Below are positions 6,555 through 14,799 of a DNA stretch of 38,979 bases, piece by piece. Each line of letters opens with the position of its first letter. The first letter of the stretch is position 1. The notes beneath the pieces were generated by a model. That model was not told the DNA's origin. It searched no databases and was given only the letters and a program-made list of their open reading frames with translations. Source of the stretch: Helicobacter cetorum (GTDB lineage: Bacteria; Campylobacterota; Campylobacteria; Campylobacterales; UBA6016); the NCBI GenBank assembly GCA_022729705.1, contig DZAX01000020.1:1-38979 (forward strand), given 5' to 3'. The position numbers and the translations under genes were made by a program.

Positions 6555-9439
6555 TAGCTTTTAGCCCCTTTGAAAAAGTCTATAATTTTTTGTTCTGCTT
6601 TTGCTAGAAACTCTTTGTCATCATCTTGTATATAGAGATAATCAAATCGCTTGTAGCCAAATTTGTCGTTGTTTAGCGGTATAAAGTGGTCTTTTGTAAA
6701 TTTCATTTTTTTGATAAAAACTTCTTGTGATGCGTAACCTTCGCCTTTTGTTTCTACTATGAGGATTTTTGCTATTTTTTCACTATCTCTTTTGATGACC
6801 AAAAAGTCAGGTGTATATTTACCGACTCGTTTCCAGCCTTTTGACGTTTTTTCATAACAGTTTATCTTGAATTCCGTCAAAGCCTTGTCGCCGTTGTAGT
6901 AAATCTCCAAAGCCTCATTTTTGAATATTTCTAGTGACATCACTTGGGTCAAAAAATGTTGTTCAAATCCACTTTGGGTGAAATCGTATGGTAGATAATG
7001 AAATGCTTTGTCTCTATTTTTTATAGCATCAGTGTGCCCATGCTGTTTTGCAAAATCACTAAAAGGCATTACAAAATTTGCCATACCCTGCGATGACAGT
7101 GTTTGTTTTAATAACTCGTATGCTTTTAGCATTTCATCTTGATTAACATCTGTAGATAGTCCACTGCTATCGAGTTCTAATATTTTTTCACATTCATCTT
7201 TAGTTGGATAGATTTTGTCATGTTCTAGTATTGGTTGCAACTTATCTATCTTTAGTAGCTCAACACTCTGAGGAATAATCTCTTCAATCATCTTGAGTGT
7301 TCTATCGGAGTGAAAAGCTAGGCGAACTTTTGATTTGATGGCTTCAATGTCAAAAACAGCATTAAAGTGCAATATGTCGTCATGCTCAACAGTGATAGCA
7401 TTGAATAGCTTTTCAAGTATTTCACTGTGCTTTTTTAACATTTGGCGTGTCACATCGCCAAAACTTTCTTTTGAAATATCAAAAAGCCATTTCTCAAACG
7501 AAGCCACTTCACCGAGAACAGTTTTTTCAAAATGAGTTGTGCCAATATCATTTGCATCAAGCGTTTTTGTGGTTATTTGAACAGTTTTTTCAAAATCTTG
7601 TTTTTGTATTTCGTTGATTTTTTTCTCTGGTTTTGTATTTTCCACGACAACAGTTGAAGACTCTATTTGCATTTTGTAGAAGTCTATTTTTGGTAGTTTT
7701 AAATGTTCAATCCTAGAAAATCTTTCGACTTGTTTTTCACCAGTTTTTGTTAGGTTGTTTATCTCGTTGATACTTGTGTGTTGTTCTTCCCTTAGTTGTT
7801 TATCTAGTATTTTTGCATTGTCATCATTTAGATAAATCAGTGCCGTTTCATCATCTTCACCATCCATTTGCCTAAGACATCTGCATGATGTTTGAAGTAT
7901 CATATTTGGTGGGCAGTCGCCTTTTTGAGAGAGTATCACACCCGTTAAGCTTTTGCAATCCCAGCCCTCTTTGCCTATTTGAACCAACAATATAATTTGT
8001 TTTTTTGACAATGGAGTATCGAGTGACAAAAATTCTGTTTCATTTTGTTTTGGGAGTTTGTATTTGGTATTACCCTTGTGATATTTGAGTATTTTTAATG
8101 CGTCTATGCCTGTTTTAAGCAGATGAGGATATATCTCTTCTTCTAATCTCTCAATGCTTCCACAGTAGATGACCGTTTTAGCACACGTACCGTTTGAATA
8201 TACCTTGTCTCCATAGGTGTCCAAAAAGTGCTTAACACCCTTGGAAACAATCTCTATAGGCTCTAATCCTCTAACCTGTTCAACTCTAGGTTTTTTGAGA
8301 AACTTTTGAATTGCCGTAGTGAGTGGATAGTAATAAACGGTATTGCTTATTTGTGTTGATTTTAGCTTGAGACTATCTGATATAGAGATAGATTCAGCAC
8401 TTGACAAATAGGGAGTACCAGAGAATCCAAGAACAGAATTTATAGTACCATTTGCACTCCATTTATTGACTACTTGACGCAGTTTAATATCATCTGTAGC
8501 GGCATGATGCACTTCATCTATGTATATCTGTAGATTTGGGATTTTGCCTATGATATTTCGTAACTCATTTGCCAGTCTATCTTTTTCGTCTTCTGTTTTT
8601 TCGATAACATTAAGTAAATTATCAATCTCCAAACGATCGAGAATGACTTTTTCTGCATTAACTATAAGAACCAAGCCCATTAAGCTATCAAAAGGCTGAT
8701 AGCTTGCAACCTTTTGAGCATTTGGATTTTGTGTACGATTACTTTTTTTGGCAGATTTTGCTTCATCAAGTATTTCAAAGCTAATCATTTTTTTTATGTT
8801 CAATGCGGCATTTTCTGGCAAAATCCAAGTCGGGTCAAAATTTAAAATACTCTTTAGACTTGGACCAATTGAGCTTTTGAGACCAGATGGAATCATCACA
8901 AGGAAGTTATGAGCAAAAACTTTGTTGTCAGGTTCATTAAGGGCAAAGTACAAGTCAAGATATATTAGTGACGCCATAAGATAAGTCTTGCCGGCTCCCA
9001 TTGGTAAGCTGAAAAGATAATCTGTATAGCTAATGTCATAAAAAAGTTTTTTGATAATTTGCAAAGCGTCAATATCGCCATGCTTGTCTTTTATATGTTG
9101 TTCAAGCTCTGGAAATAGTGTTTTGCCGTCGGGAAGTTTTTGTCTAGTAAGGTCAAATAAACCCTGCAAGACAGTATCTGCTCTTAGTTTTACTCTAAGT
9201 TCATGAGATATTTGCAAGGTATCAAGGTTTTCATTTTTAGCAAAAAAACCTTCTGATATTAGTTTCCATAGTGGTTTATTTTCGGCTTTTATCTTTAGAA
9301 AAAAATAAATTTCTATAGCTTCAACTTGTGAAGCACGCAAACAGTCTTTTTGTTTTATATAAGCAACAGTGTCTTTTATATTACATTCGATTGAGTGAAG
9401 CCAAGTATGCGATAAATTTTTTAAAACAGACCAAATCAT
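6554..9439 (-). CDS. res: Type III restriction endonuclease (Res helicase-nuclease)
   Basis: The 961-residue Res subunit uses ATP to signal along DNA between two unmethylated sites and then cuts. Superfamily 2 helicase motifs appear in order: Walker A PMGAGKTY (about 146-153), DEVHH box (about 308-312), GFSGTPYLS (motif III-like) and QTSCRCLRQ (motif VI). The C-terminal PD-(D/E)XK nuclease is visible as PDFLVIK (about 877) followed by the ETKG motif (about 896). Length agrees with EcoP1I/EcoP15I-type Res. It is first in the operon with mod. The upstream region is AT-rich, but no definite promoter could be placed. It appears fully intact, unlike neighbouring accessory genes. Confidence 0.92.
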   Translation of the reverse strand: MIWSVLKNLSHTWLHSIECNIKDTVAYIKQKDCLRASQVEAIEIYFFLKIKAENKPLWKLISEGFFAKNENLDTLQISHELRVKLRADTVLQGLFDLTRQKLPDGKTLFPELEQHIKDKHGDIDALQIIKKLFYDISYTDYLFSLPMGAGKTYLMASLIYLDLYFALNEPDNKVFAHNFLVMIPSGLKSSIGPSLKSILNFDPTWILPENAALNIKKMISFEILDEAKSAKKSNRTQNPNAQKVASYQPFDSLMGLVLIVNAEKVILDRLEIDNLLNVIEKTEDEKDRLANELRNIIGKIPNLQIYIDEVHHAATDDIKLRQVVNKWSANGTINSVLGFSGTPYLSSAESISISDSLKLKSTQISNTVYYYPLTTAIQKFLKKPRVEQVRGLEPIEIVSKGVKHFLDTYGDKVYSNGTCAKTVIYCGSIERLEEEIYPHLLKTGIDALKILKYHKGNTKYKLPKQNETEFLSLDTPLSKKQIILLVQIGKEGWDCKSLTGVILSQKGDCPPNMILQTSCRCLRQMDGEDDETALIYLNDDNAKILDKQLREEQHTSINEINNLTKTGEKQVERFSRIEHLKLPKIDFYKMQIESSTVVVENTKPEKKINEIQKQDFEKTVQITTKTLDANDIGTTHFEKTVLGEVASFEKWLFDISKESFGDVTRQMLKKHSEILEKLFNAITVEHDDILHFNAVFDIEAIKSKVRLAFHSDRTLKMIEEIIPQSVELLKIDKLQPILEHDKIYPTKDECEKILELDSSGLSTDVNQDEMLKAYELLKQTLSSQGMANFVMPFSDFAKQHGHTDAIKNRDKAFHYLPYDFTQSGFEQHFLTQVMSLEIFKNEALEIYYNGDKALTEFKINCYEKTSKGWKRVGKYTPDFLVIKRDSEKIAKILIVETKGEGYASQEVFIKKMKFTKDHFIPLNNDKFGYKRFDYLYIQDDDKEFLAKAEQKIIDFFKGAKS

Positions 9440-9697
9440 TAAAATTAAAACCTTGCATAATTATAAATACTACTAATGCGCAATTATACTAAAGAACCTC
9501 TTGTAAATCTCAAAATCAGCCTTATAATAGGGCACAAAAAAAAGACACTTCAAAAGAGAGGGCTTGAAAAATAGGAACAAGCTAATTTTTATATCAAAAT
9601 TAACCACAAATGGGGTATGCTAGAATAAATCAAAAAAGAGGTTTCGATACTTGATTTTTACTTTTGAAAAACAATCAATAACAGAGATTTTGAAGCT

Positions 9698-9988
9698 TTA
9701 AATTTTATATATCTCGTCAAACCAAAATATCTCTTTTTTCCACGCATGACATCCCGGGGGCAAATCATAAATACCGATATAAAACAGATGCATATTCTCG
9801 CTACCAGACCCATTATCTACGCCGTAGCCTACATAGTTTTTTGGCTTTTTAAGTTGATATTTTTTAGAGGCTCTTTTTACTTCATACGATAAAATTAAAA
9901 AAAATTCGGGGATAGTTAGATGCCCGAGATAAGCCGTTTTTACGGCATTAGAGTAATGATGTTTTATGACAAACACAACCCGCCGCAT
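9698..9988 (-). CDS. Hypothetical protein, start uncertain
   Basis: An unrecognised 96-codon frame. The C-terminal two thirds look protein-like (KNYVGYGVDNG, HLFYIGIYDLPPGC, FWFDEIYKI; rich in Tyr and aromatic residues). The first 23 codons lie antisense to the recognisable DUF4160 relic at 9920, so the real start may be missing or this may be the tail of a broken gene. No ribosome binding site was found and no domain is recognised. Confidence 0.35.
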   Translation of the reverse strand: MRRVVFVIKHHYSNAVKTAYLGHLTIPEFFLILSYEVKRASKKYQLKKPKNYVGYGVDNGSGSENMHLFYIGIYDLPPGCHAWKKEIFWFDEIYKI

Positions 9989-10070
9989 TTTCTATGTGGA
10001 ATATAACGAATTTAATGCGGTAATGAAGGGAAGTCTTCCGCTAAAACAAAAGGAACGATGTGCATTATAG
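9920..10070 (+). pseudogene. DUF4160 protein gene, frameshifted
   Basis: Reading from ATG 9920, preceded by a GGGGATAG ribosome-binding-like stretch, gives MPEISRFYGIRVMMFYDKH then NPPHF, the signature opening of DUF4160. The frame then breaks near 9996-10000, where CATTTTC-T-ATGTGG carries one extra T. The next frame resumes with VEYNEFNAVMKGSLPLKQKE, the expected continuation (PHFHVEY...). Removing one T restores a continuous reading to the stop at 10068-10070. It overlaps the DUF2442 start at 10060, so the two formed an operon. A second, intact DUF4160-DUF2442 pair occurs at 36.7-37.2 kb. A sequencing error in the T-run is the main alternative. Confidence 0.7.
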
Positions 10071-10179
10071 AGTAGTTGACGCTAAATATCTAGACGGTCA
10101 TAGAGTGGCAATATCATTTCAAGACGGTAAAAACGGTGTTGTAGATTTTAAAGAGTCCGAGGCGGAGATCAATGTCTAA
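10060..10179 (+). CDS. DUF2442 protein, short form
   Basis: A 39-codon gene starting GTG at 10060 with AGGA seven bases before it. The product VHYRVVDAKYLDGHRVAISF followed by DGKNGVVDFKESEAEI matches the N-terminal half of DUF2442, which normally runs 75-90 residues, so it may be truncated by the stop at 10177-10179. It overlaps the broken DUF4160 gene. The DUF4160-DUF2442 pairing is recurrent in bacterial genomes; its function is not established to my knowledge, although a toxin-antitoxin-like role is a reasonable guess. Confidence 0.6.
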   Translation: MHYRVVDAKYLDGHRVAISFQDGKNGVVDFKESEAEINV

Positions 10180-10244
10180 AAGCGCATTGACAAACTATAA
10201 TCAGCGAGATACAATCAATCAAAAATACGACAAAGGCGCAAAAA

Positions 10245-10537
10245 ATGACAACTACCGTTGAAATAAGCGATGTTGTAGAAAATATAAATTTATTACAAAA
10301 ATATGATTATATCGACATAGAAGATAAAAAACGCATGAATACAAAGGACTTTTTGTATCGGCAAAATATGCAAAAGAGTACAAAGATTTTTTGGACTCAA
10401 TGCAACAATCTCAAAAACAAGCAACGCTAGAAAAATTTAAACCTTTTTTGGGAAAGCTAAAACCTGAGGAAAGGTTTGCGGGACTTGAAGGTAAAGAGCT
10501 GCTTATCGAAGTCGCAAAGGCAAAATGTGAGTTATAG
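10245..10537 (+). pseudogene. Antitoxin of a PIN-type toxin-antitoxin pair, frameshifted
   Basis: ATG 10245 opens MTTTVEISDVVENINLLQKY, which keeps its frame to about 10355 and then runs into nonsense. A shift near TATCGGCAAAAT (about 10357-10368) picks up AKYAKEYKDFLDSMQQSQKQ and continues to GLEGKELLIEVAKAKCEL, ending at 10537. The two halves together make a plausible antitoxin of about 97 residues. Its end overlaps the GTG of the PIN gene (10527), as in many two-gene toxin-antitoxin operons. The N-terminal DNA-binding type cannot be assigned with certainty. Confidence 0.55.
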
Positions 10538-10721
10538 GCGGTTGTTTTTGGATACGAATATTGTTTTAGATTTGCTTGACAACGGTCGAAAAAATCATTT
10601 GTATGCCGTTGAGATTTTAGACTATGCCATATCGAATTGTTTGGAGATTTTGATTAGCGAGGATATGTTAACTACAATCTATTATATCAATGAAACTCAT
10701 CTTTCGCATCTAATTAAATAG
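10527..10721 (+). pseudogene. PIN-domain toxin, C-terminally truncated
   Basis: GTG 10527 gives SYRRLFLDTNIVLDLLD, the PIN signature with its first catalytic Asp in DTNIVLDLL, followed by the helix ISNCLEILISEDMLTTIYYI. PIN toxins are metal-dependent ribonucleases of about 130-140 residues. This one ends after 64 codons and lacks the later acidic residues, so it is very probably inactive. With the antitoxin also broken, the whole pair is decaying. An upstream in-frame start at 10476 would lie inside the antitoxin and is not favoured. Confidence 0.6.
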
Positions 10722-11033
10722 CGTTATATTCGACAGCATAGGCATTTTATGAGTATTTACCATATCTATTGACAGCTGTTTTTCTCTCTTTTTAAAGCCT
10801 TTAAATAGGGGTTTGAAAAAAGTTAGTATCTAGTGTCAAGTAGTATTGAATATATTTCTATAATGCCCTACTTAACTGCGACTTCGCAAGACATACCGCT
10901 TAAAATTAGGCGCAAAAGGATGAGTTAATAGTTGTTTTGTTGATTTTGGAGCTTTATGTTGGAAAAACTGATTAGAACTTAGTGCGGAGTCTCTTTATCG
11001 CAAACCGCAAGAACGGGGTTTGTTGAGGATGCG
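10722..11033. other. Gene-free 312-base gap after the PIN relic
   Basis: Both strands were read and no coding stretch, RNA gene or strong inverted repeat could be supported. It lies between the truncated PIN gene and the bioC stop and is probably decayed accessory DNA. Confidence 0.5.
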
Positions 11034-11744
11034 TCAAAACGTCGCATAAGACCTAAAGCTTCCGATTAGATAGATCGCTTCAAACTCAAGCTCTTTTGGA
11101 CCCCCCTCGTACAGCTCTTTTGCTTTGCGGTACCCAATTTGTAGTCCGCCGCGAGATACACCTGTTTGTTTAATATACTGCATAGCCTCTTTTGGGGTTT
11201 CAAAACTTTTTTTTACATTGTATATTTCAAATTTTGAGACGCAAAACGGCGCAAAAGCGGCTTTAGCTTCTTCTATGGTCGGTAAAAAAGTTTTTAATTC
11301 CAAAAAATTGTACAAAGACGCAAAAGAGCCGCTTGTAAATAGACTAATGGCAAAATAATCAGATAGCGTTGAAATTTCTGCTATGAGGGCTTTTAAATCC
11401 TTTGACCATTGAAGTGCCGACGAGGATAAAAGAAGATCAAATCTCCCAAACTCATCTTCTATCTTCTTTGCAAAAAAAGGCTCGTCAAAATTAGCGTTTA
11501 CGACTATACAACCACTGCGATTTCTATGCAGTTCGCACATCTTTTGGCTTGCGTCTACGCCGACAAACAAACCATCTTTTTTTTCTATCTTCTCAAAAAG
11601 AGCTCCGTCGCCGCATCCTATATCTAAAATCTTTTTGTATACGCCGACATTTGCGGCTAAAAGCAGTTTTTGCGCAATCTCGTCCTGAATCTCTCTATTT
11701 TTGGAGTAGCTTGTCGCATATCTATCAAACTGGTTTATTCTCAT
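11034..11744 (-). CDS. bioC: Malonyl-ACP O-methyltransferase BioC
   Basis: BioC methylates malonyl-ACP (or -CoA) so that fatty-acid synthesis can build the pimelate part of biotin. The 236-residue protein has class I SAM motifs: ILDIGCGDGALFE (motif I, about 39-51), a VGVDASQKM acidic strand, and the BioC-like LLLSSSALQWSKD (about 104-116). The family's C-terminal AMQYIKQTGVSRG is also present. The N-terminal FDRYATSYSKNREIQDEIA is typical. No other bio genes are near, which is common in Campylobacterota. It is the last recognisable housekeeping gene before the decayed zone at 9.7-11 kb. Confidence 0.88.
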   Translation of the reverse strand: MRINQFDRYATSYSKNREIQDEIAQKLLLAANVGVYKKILDIGCGDGALFEKIEKKDGLFVGVDASQKMCELHRNRSGCIVVNANFDEPFFAKKIEDEFGRFDLLLSSSALQWSKDLKALIAEISTLSDYFAISLFTSGSFASLYNFLELKTFLPTIEEAKAAFAPFCVSKFEIYNVKKSFETPKEAMQYIKQTGVSRGGLQIGYRKAKELYEGGPKELEFEAIYLIGSFRSYATF

Positions 11745-11784
11745 TTGTCTCTTTCGAATAGAATGGTAGGTTATTAAAAAAAGA

Positions 11785-11846
11785 GCGGCAAGCCGCGAGA
11801 GCCCTCACGATGAAGACCTCGTTTTGGGCTTTGCCCAAAATGTGAG
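11785..11846. repeat. Palindromic element between bioC and secG
   Basis: Nested inverted repeats: GCGGC-aa-GCCGC (11785-11796), CTCAC (11804-11808) pairing with GTGAG (11842-11846), and inside it a perfect TTTTGGGC-ttt-GCCCAAAA (11822-11840). The GGGCTTTGCCC centre recurs in similar form at 16.04 kb and inside metH. It could be a dispersed palindromic repeat or structured leader DNA of the divergent genes. Confidence 0.6.
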
Positions 11847-11937
11847 AATCAATCAAATAGTCAATAATTAAAACTTTTTTAGCTATTATTTCAGACTAAT
11901 TATAGCTTTTTATAGCGCCTCAAGGAAATTAAAAAAA

Positions 11938-12228
11938 ATGATAAGTTTTGCCATTGCCATACAGTTTGTTTTAGCGGTTACTCTAACTATCGCCGTGTTG
12001 CTTCAAAAGAGTTCCTCTATTGGTCTTGGTGCGTATAGCGGAAGTAACGAATCTGTTTTTGGAGCTAAGGGTCCGGCTGGATTTTTGACAAAAGCTACGT
12101 TTGCCGTAGCTGTTTTGTTTATAGTAAACACAGTGTTTTTGACATACTCATTTAATAAAGATAAAAATAAATCCGTAGTAGATACGGTGAAAATTCTCAC
12201 TCCTACACAAAATATACCGGTAAAATGA
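11938..12228 (+). CDS. secG: Preprotein translocase subunit SecG
   Basis: SecG assists the SecYEG channel in the inner membrane. The 96-residue protein has two membrane helices (about 3-20 and 52-70) around the conserved cytoplasmic loop LLQKSSSIGLGAYSGS followed by FGAKGPAGFLTKAT. AAGGAAATT lies before the ATG. It begins a plus-strand operon; its stop overlaps the next start (ATGA). Confidence 0.93.
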   Translation: MISFAIAIQFVLAVTLTIAVLLQKSSSIGLGAYSGSNESVFGAKGPAGFLTKATFAVAVLFIVNTVFLTYSFNKDKNKSVVDTVKILTPTQNIPVK

Positions 12229-13169
12229 GATATTTCTTATCGCTTCTTCTCTTTTGCGCTTCGCTATTTGCGGATGCGCATATCTTTTGTTACCATGGAT
12301 TTGACGACCCAAGAGTAAAATACCAACACACAAACGTCTCCGCCAAAACATTTTTAAACCAACTTAATACAATGAAAGCGGAAGGTAAAAAAATTGTGCC
12401 TCTATCCTCTATAGTATCAGCCCTAAAAACCTCAAAACCATTGGAGCAAAATATCGTCTCTCTCACCATAGACGACGCTTTTAAGAGTTTTTACGAGGTT
12501 GGATTTCCGATTCTTAGAGACGCAAAAATACCTTTTACTCTACTTGTATATGTTGAGGCTGTGGATAGTAGATTTGGCGATTATATGACATGGGATCAGG
12601 TAAGAGAGGTTGCAAAGTACGGCGAAGTGGCGCTTCACTCATACTCGCACAAAGACTTGACAAAGCTTGCAAAAGCTCAATTGATAGACGATACGCTCCT
12701 AGCTTTTAAGAAGTTTGAAAAAGAGCTTGGCATGAGACCAAAATATTATGCTTATCCGTTTGGTTTTTATAATTTAGAGACCAAAAACACTCTAAAGGCG
12801 TTTGGCTTTGACGCTATTCTTACGGTTGACGGCGGAGCGGTCAATGAGTTTAGCGATGTATTTTCGCTAGAGAGGGTGCCAACGAGCGAAAATGCGAGTA
12901 TCAAAGCTGCGCTAAGCCTAAAACCTCTTGATATAATTATCGAAAAGCAGAGCGGAAACGAGCTTAGGAGTATTGGCGGTAGGGTAAAAAATTTTGACGG
13001 TACTCAGATAAAGATGTTTACGGCAAAGGGCAACGTCAAAACTTTGGAACTTGATAAAAACGGGGCGTTTGAGACGCAAGTAGATATGAAAAAAATCAAC
13101 GCTAGGCGCAGACTGGTTTTTAAAGCTGACAACAATAGATATAGAACTAAACTTATAGAAAAGGATTAA
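12225..13169 (+). CDS. Secreted polysaccharide deacetylase family protein
   Basis: A 314-residue NodB-fold carbohydrate esterase, probably periplasmic. A signal peptide (MRYFLSLLLFCASLFADA) is followed by IFCYHGFDD, the metal-binding TIDDAF motif (about 85) and the HSYSHKDL motif (H...H, about 142-149), which bind the catalytic metal. The YAYPFGFYN strand (about 185) is also typical. A beta-rich tail of about 80 residues with no known domain follows. The substrate (peptidoglycan or exopolysaccharide) cannot be told. It sits between secG and frr with a 4-base overlap and a 3-base gap, so it is co-transcribed with core genes. Confidence 0.85.
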   Translation: MRYFLSLLLFCASLFADAHIFCYHGFDDPRVKYQHTNVSAKTFLNQLNTMKAEGKKIVPLSSIVSALKTSKPLEQNIVSLTIDDAFKSFYEVGFPILRDAKIPFTLLVYVEAVDSRFGDYMTWDQVREVAKYGEVALHSYSHKDLTKLAKAQLIDDTLLAFKKFEKELGMRPKYYAYPFGFYNLETKNTLKAFGFDAILTVDGGAVNEFSDVFSLERVPTSENASIKAALSLKPLDIIIEKQSGNELRSIGGRVKNFDGTQIKMFTAKGNVKTLELDKNGAFETQVDMKKINARRRLVFKADNNRYRTKLIEKD

Positions 13170-13172
13170 TCG

Positions 13173-13730
13173 ATGTTAGAAGAAGTTTATGCGTTTGCAA
13201 ATGAGGGAATGAATAGGGCGATTGAAGCCTTAAAAAGAGATTTTGGAAGCATCAGAAGCGGCAAAGTAGGGCTTTCAATACTAGATAATATTAAAGTAGA
13301 CTATTACGGTGCGCCTACAAGCCTAAGCGGCGTGGCAAACCTGGCTACTCCAGACGCTACGACGATTACGATAGCTCCGTGGGAAAAATCTATGCTAAAA
13401 GAGATAGAAAAAGCTATCCAAATAGCAAATATAGGCGTAAATCCAGGTAATAACGGCGAATATGTAATGCTCTCTTTTCCAGCGATGACGACAGAGCAGA
13501 GAAAAGAGAACGTAAAAAAATCTAAAGCATTTGGAGAGCACGCAAAAGTCGCCGTTAGAAATGTAAGAAAAGATGCAAACGACAAAGTAAAAAAACTAGA
13601 AAAAGATAAAGCGATAAGCGAAGACGACTCAAAAAGAGCGCATGAAAAAATACAAAAAATAACAGATGAGTTTGTCGCAAAAGTAGATGTATTATGTGAT
13701 CAAAAAGAAGCTGAACTATTGAAAGTATAA
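13173..13730 (+). CDS. frr: Ribosome recycling factor
   Basis: RRF splits post-termination ribosomes together with EF-G. The 185-residue protein is complete and shows family hallmarks: [20 protein letters not shown] near the start, [20 protein letters not shown], the [15 protein letters not shown] segment, and the long helical [15 protein letters not shown]-like region at about 125-140. Its stop overlaps the pyrE ATG (TAATG). Confidence 0.97.
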   Translation: MLEEVYAFANEGMNRAIEALKRDFGSIRSGKVGLSILDNIKVDYYGAPTSLSGVANLATPDATTITIAPWEKSMLKEIEKAIQIANIGVNPGNNGEYVMLSFPAMTTEQRKENVKKSKAFGEHAKVAVRNVRKDANDKVKKLEKDKAISEDDSKRAHEKIQKITDEFVAKVDVLCDQKEAELLKV

Positions 13731-14341
13731 TGATGGATGTAGCGCAAATTTATAAAGACGCAAACGCTCTTTTAGAGGGGCATTTTCTTCTTTCATCAGG
13801 CAACCATTCGCAGTTTTATCTTCAATCGGCAAAAGTATTGGAAGACCCAAAAATAGCCGCTTTGCTGGCGGATGAGCTTGCAAAACAGATAAAGTCAAGC
13901 GGCGTTGTGGTCGATACCGTGTGCTCTCCGGCTCTTGGCGGAATACTCGCAGGCTATGAGCTTGCTCGCGCTCTTGGAGTTAGGTTTATTTTTACGGAGA
14001 GAGTCGGCGGCGTTATGAGTCTTAGAAGAGGCTTTGAGGTTAGAGCGGGCGAAAAACTTCTTATTTGTGAAGATATTATCACAACAGGTGGAAGTGCCGT
14101 TGAGGCGATGGCGGCGGTTGAAGCTCTCGGCGGTGAGGTTGTCGCTTTTGCGGCTTTGGCGAATAGAGGTTTTTGCCAAAGAGTTGGCGGAGCGGCGATA
14201 AGCAAGCCAGAGGCAAAACTTCCTTCAAATAAGCCGTTTTTTGCGTTAACAGACTTTGATTTTGAGATGTATTCACCGGATGCTTGCCCGCTTTGCAAAG
14301 ACGGAAGCGTTGCTGTTAAGCCCGGAAGCAGAGGAAATTAA
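13730..14341 (+). CDS. pyrE: Orotate phosphoribosyltransferase
   Basis: PyrE joins orotate to PRPP to give OMP in pyrimidine synthesis. The 203-residue protein carries the opening [20 protein letters not shown] and the PRPP-binding loop [17 protein letters not shown] (about 104-120). Two consecutive ATGs (13730, 13733) are possible; the second aligns with the usual start. The C-terminal CPLCKDG pair of cysteines is typical of the epsilon version. The next gene starts two bases after its stop. Confidence 0.96.
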   Translation: MMDVAQIYKDANALLEGHFLLSSGNHSQFYLQSAKVLEDPKIAALLADELAKQIKSSGVVVDTVCSPALGGILAGYELARALGVRFIFTERVGGVMSLRRGFEVRAGEKLLICEDIITTGGSAVEAMAAVEALGGEVVAFAALANRGFCQRVGGAAISKPEAKLPSNKPFFALTDFDFEMYSPDACPLCKDGSVAVKPGSRGN

Positions 14342-14343
14342 GA

Positions 14344-14799
14344 GTGTATTTGGACAAAAATAGGAGGTTTGTGTATCCAAACCCTTTTTTGCGTCTAAGC
14401 GCTTTTTTGCTTGACTCTTTTATAATTGTTACGCCGATAGCGATGCTTTGGGGTATTTTGTTTGGTTATCACGAGATGAAGACTGACAACCCAAAGCCGT
14501 ATCTTTTGGCTGTAGAGATTACGGCGGTATGGCTTGTTACATGCTATCTTTTATCCACGAAAGCGCAAACGCCGGGTAAGAGGGCTTTTGGTATGTATGT
14601 GGTCTCCGTTGGGACGTTTGAGAAAATCAGTTTTATGAGGGCAACTTTTCGTTTTTTGCTTTGGACGCTCTGCTGGCTTAGCCTTGGGATAGGATTTTTT
14701 GCGGCGTTTTTGAGCCCTATAAGGCAGACGTTGGCGGATAAATTCTCAGGCGTGGTGGTGGTTCGCGACATAGGCGAAAAACAAGCAAAGGATGCCTAG
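14344..14799 (+). CDS. RDD family membrane protein
   Basis: A 151-residue protein with three membrane segments (about 15-38, 55-70 and 98-122) and the RDD pattern: FLRLSAFLLDSFII at the start and TPGKRAFGMYVV, then RQTLADKFSGVVVV near the end. The function of the family is poorly defined; some members are linked to ion transport. The start is GTG 14344. It lies in the secG-frr-pyrE operon and overlaps the MFS gene by 8 bases. Confidence 0.85.
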   Translation: MYLDKNRRFVYPNPFLRLSAFLLDSFIIVTPIAMLWGILFGYHEMKTDNPKPYLLAVEITAVWLVTCYLLSTKAQTPGKRAFGMYVVSVGTFEKISFMRATFRFLLWTLCWLSLGIGFFAAFLSPIRQTLADKFSGVVVVRDIGEKQAKDA

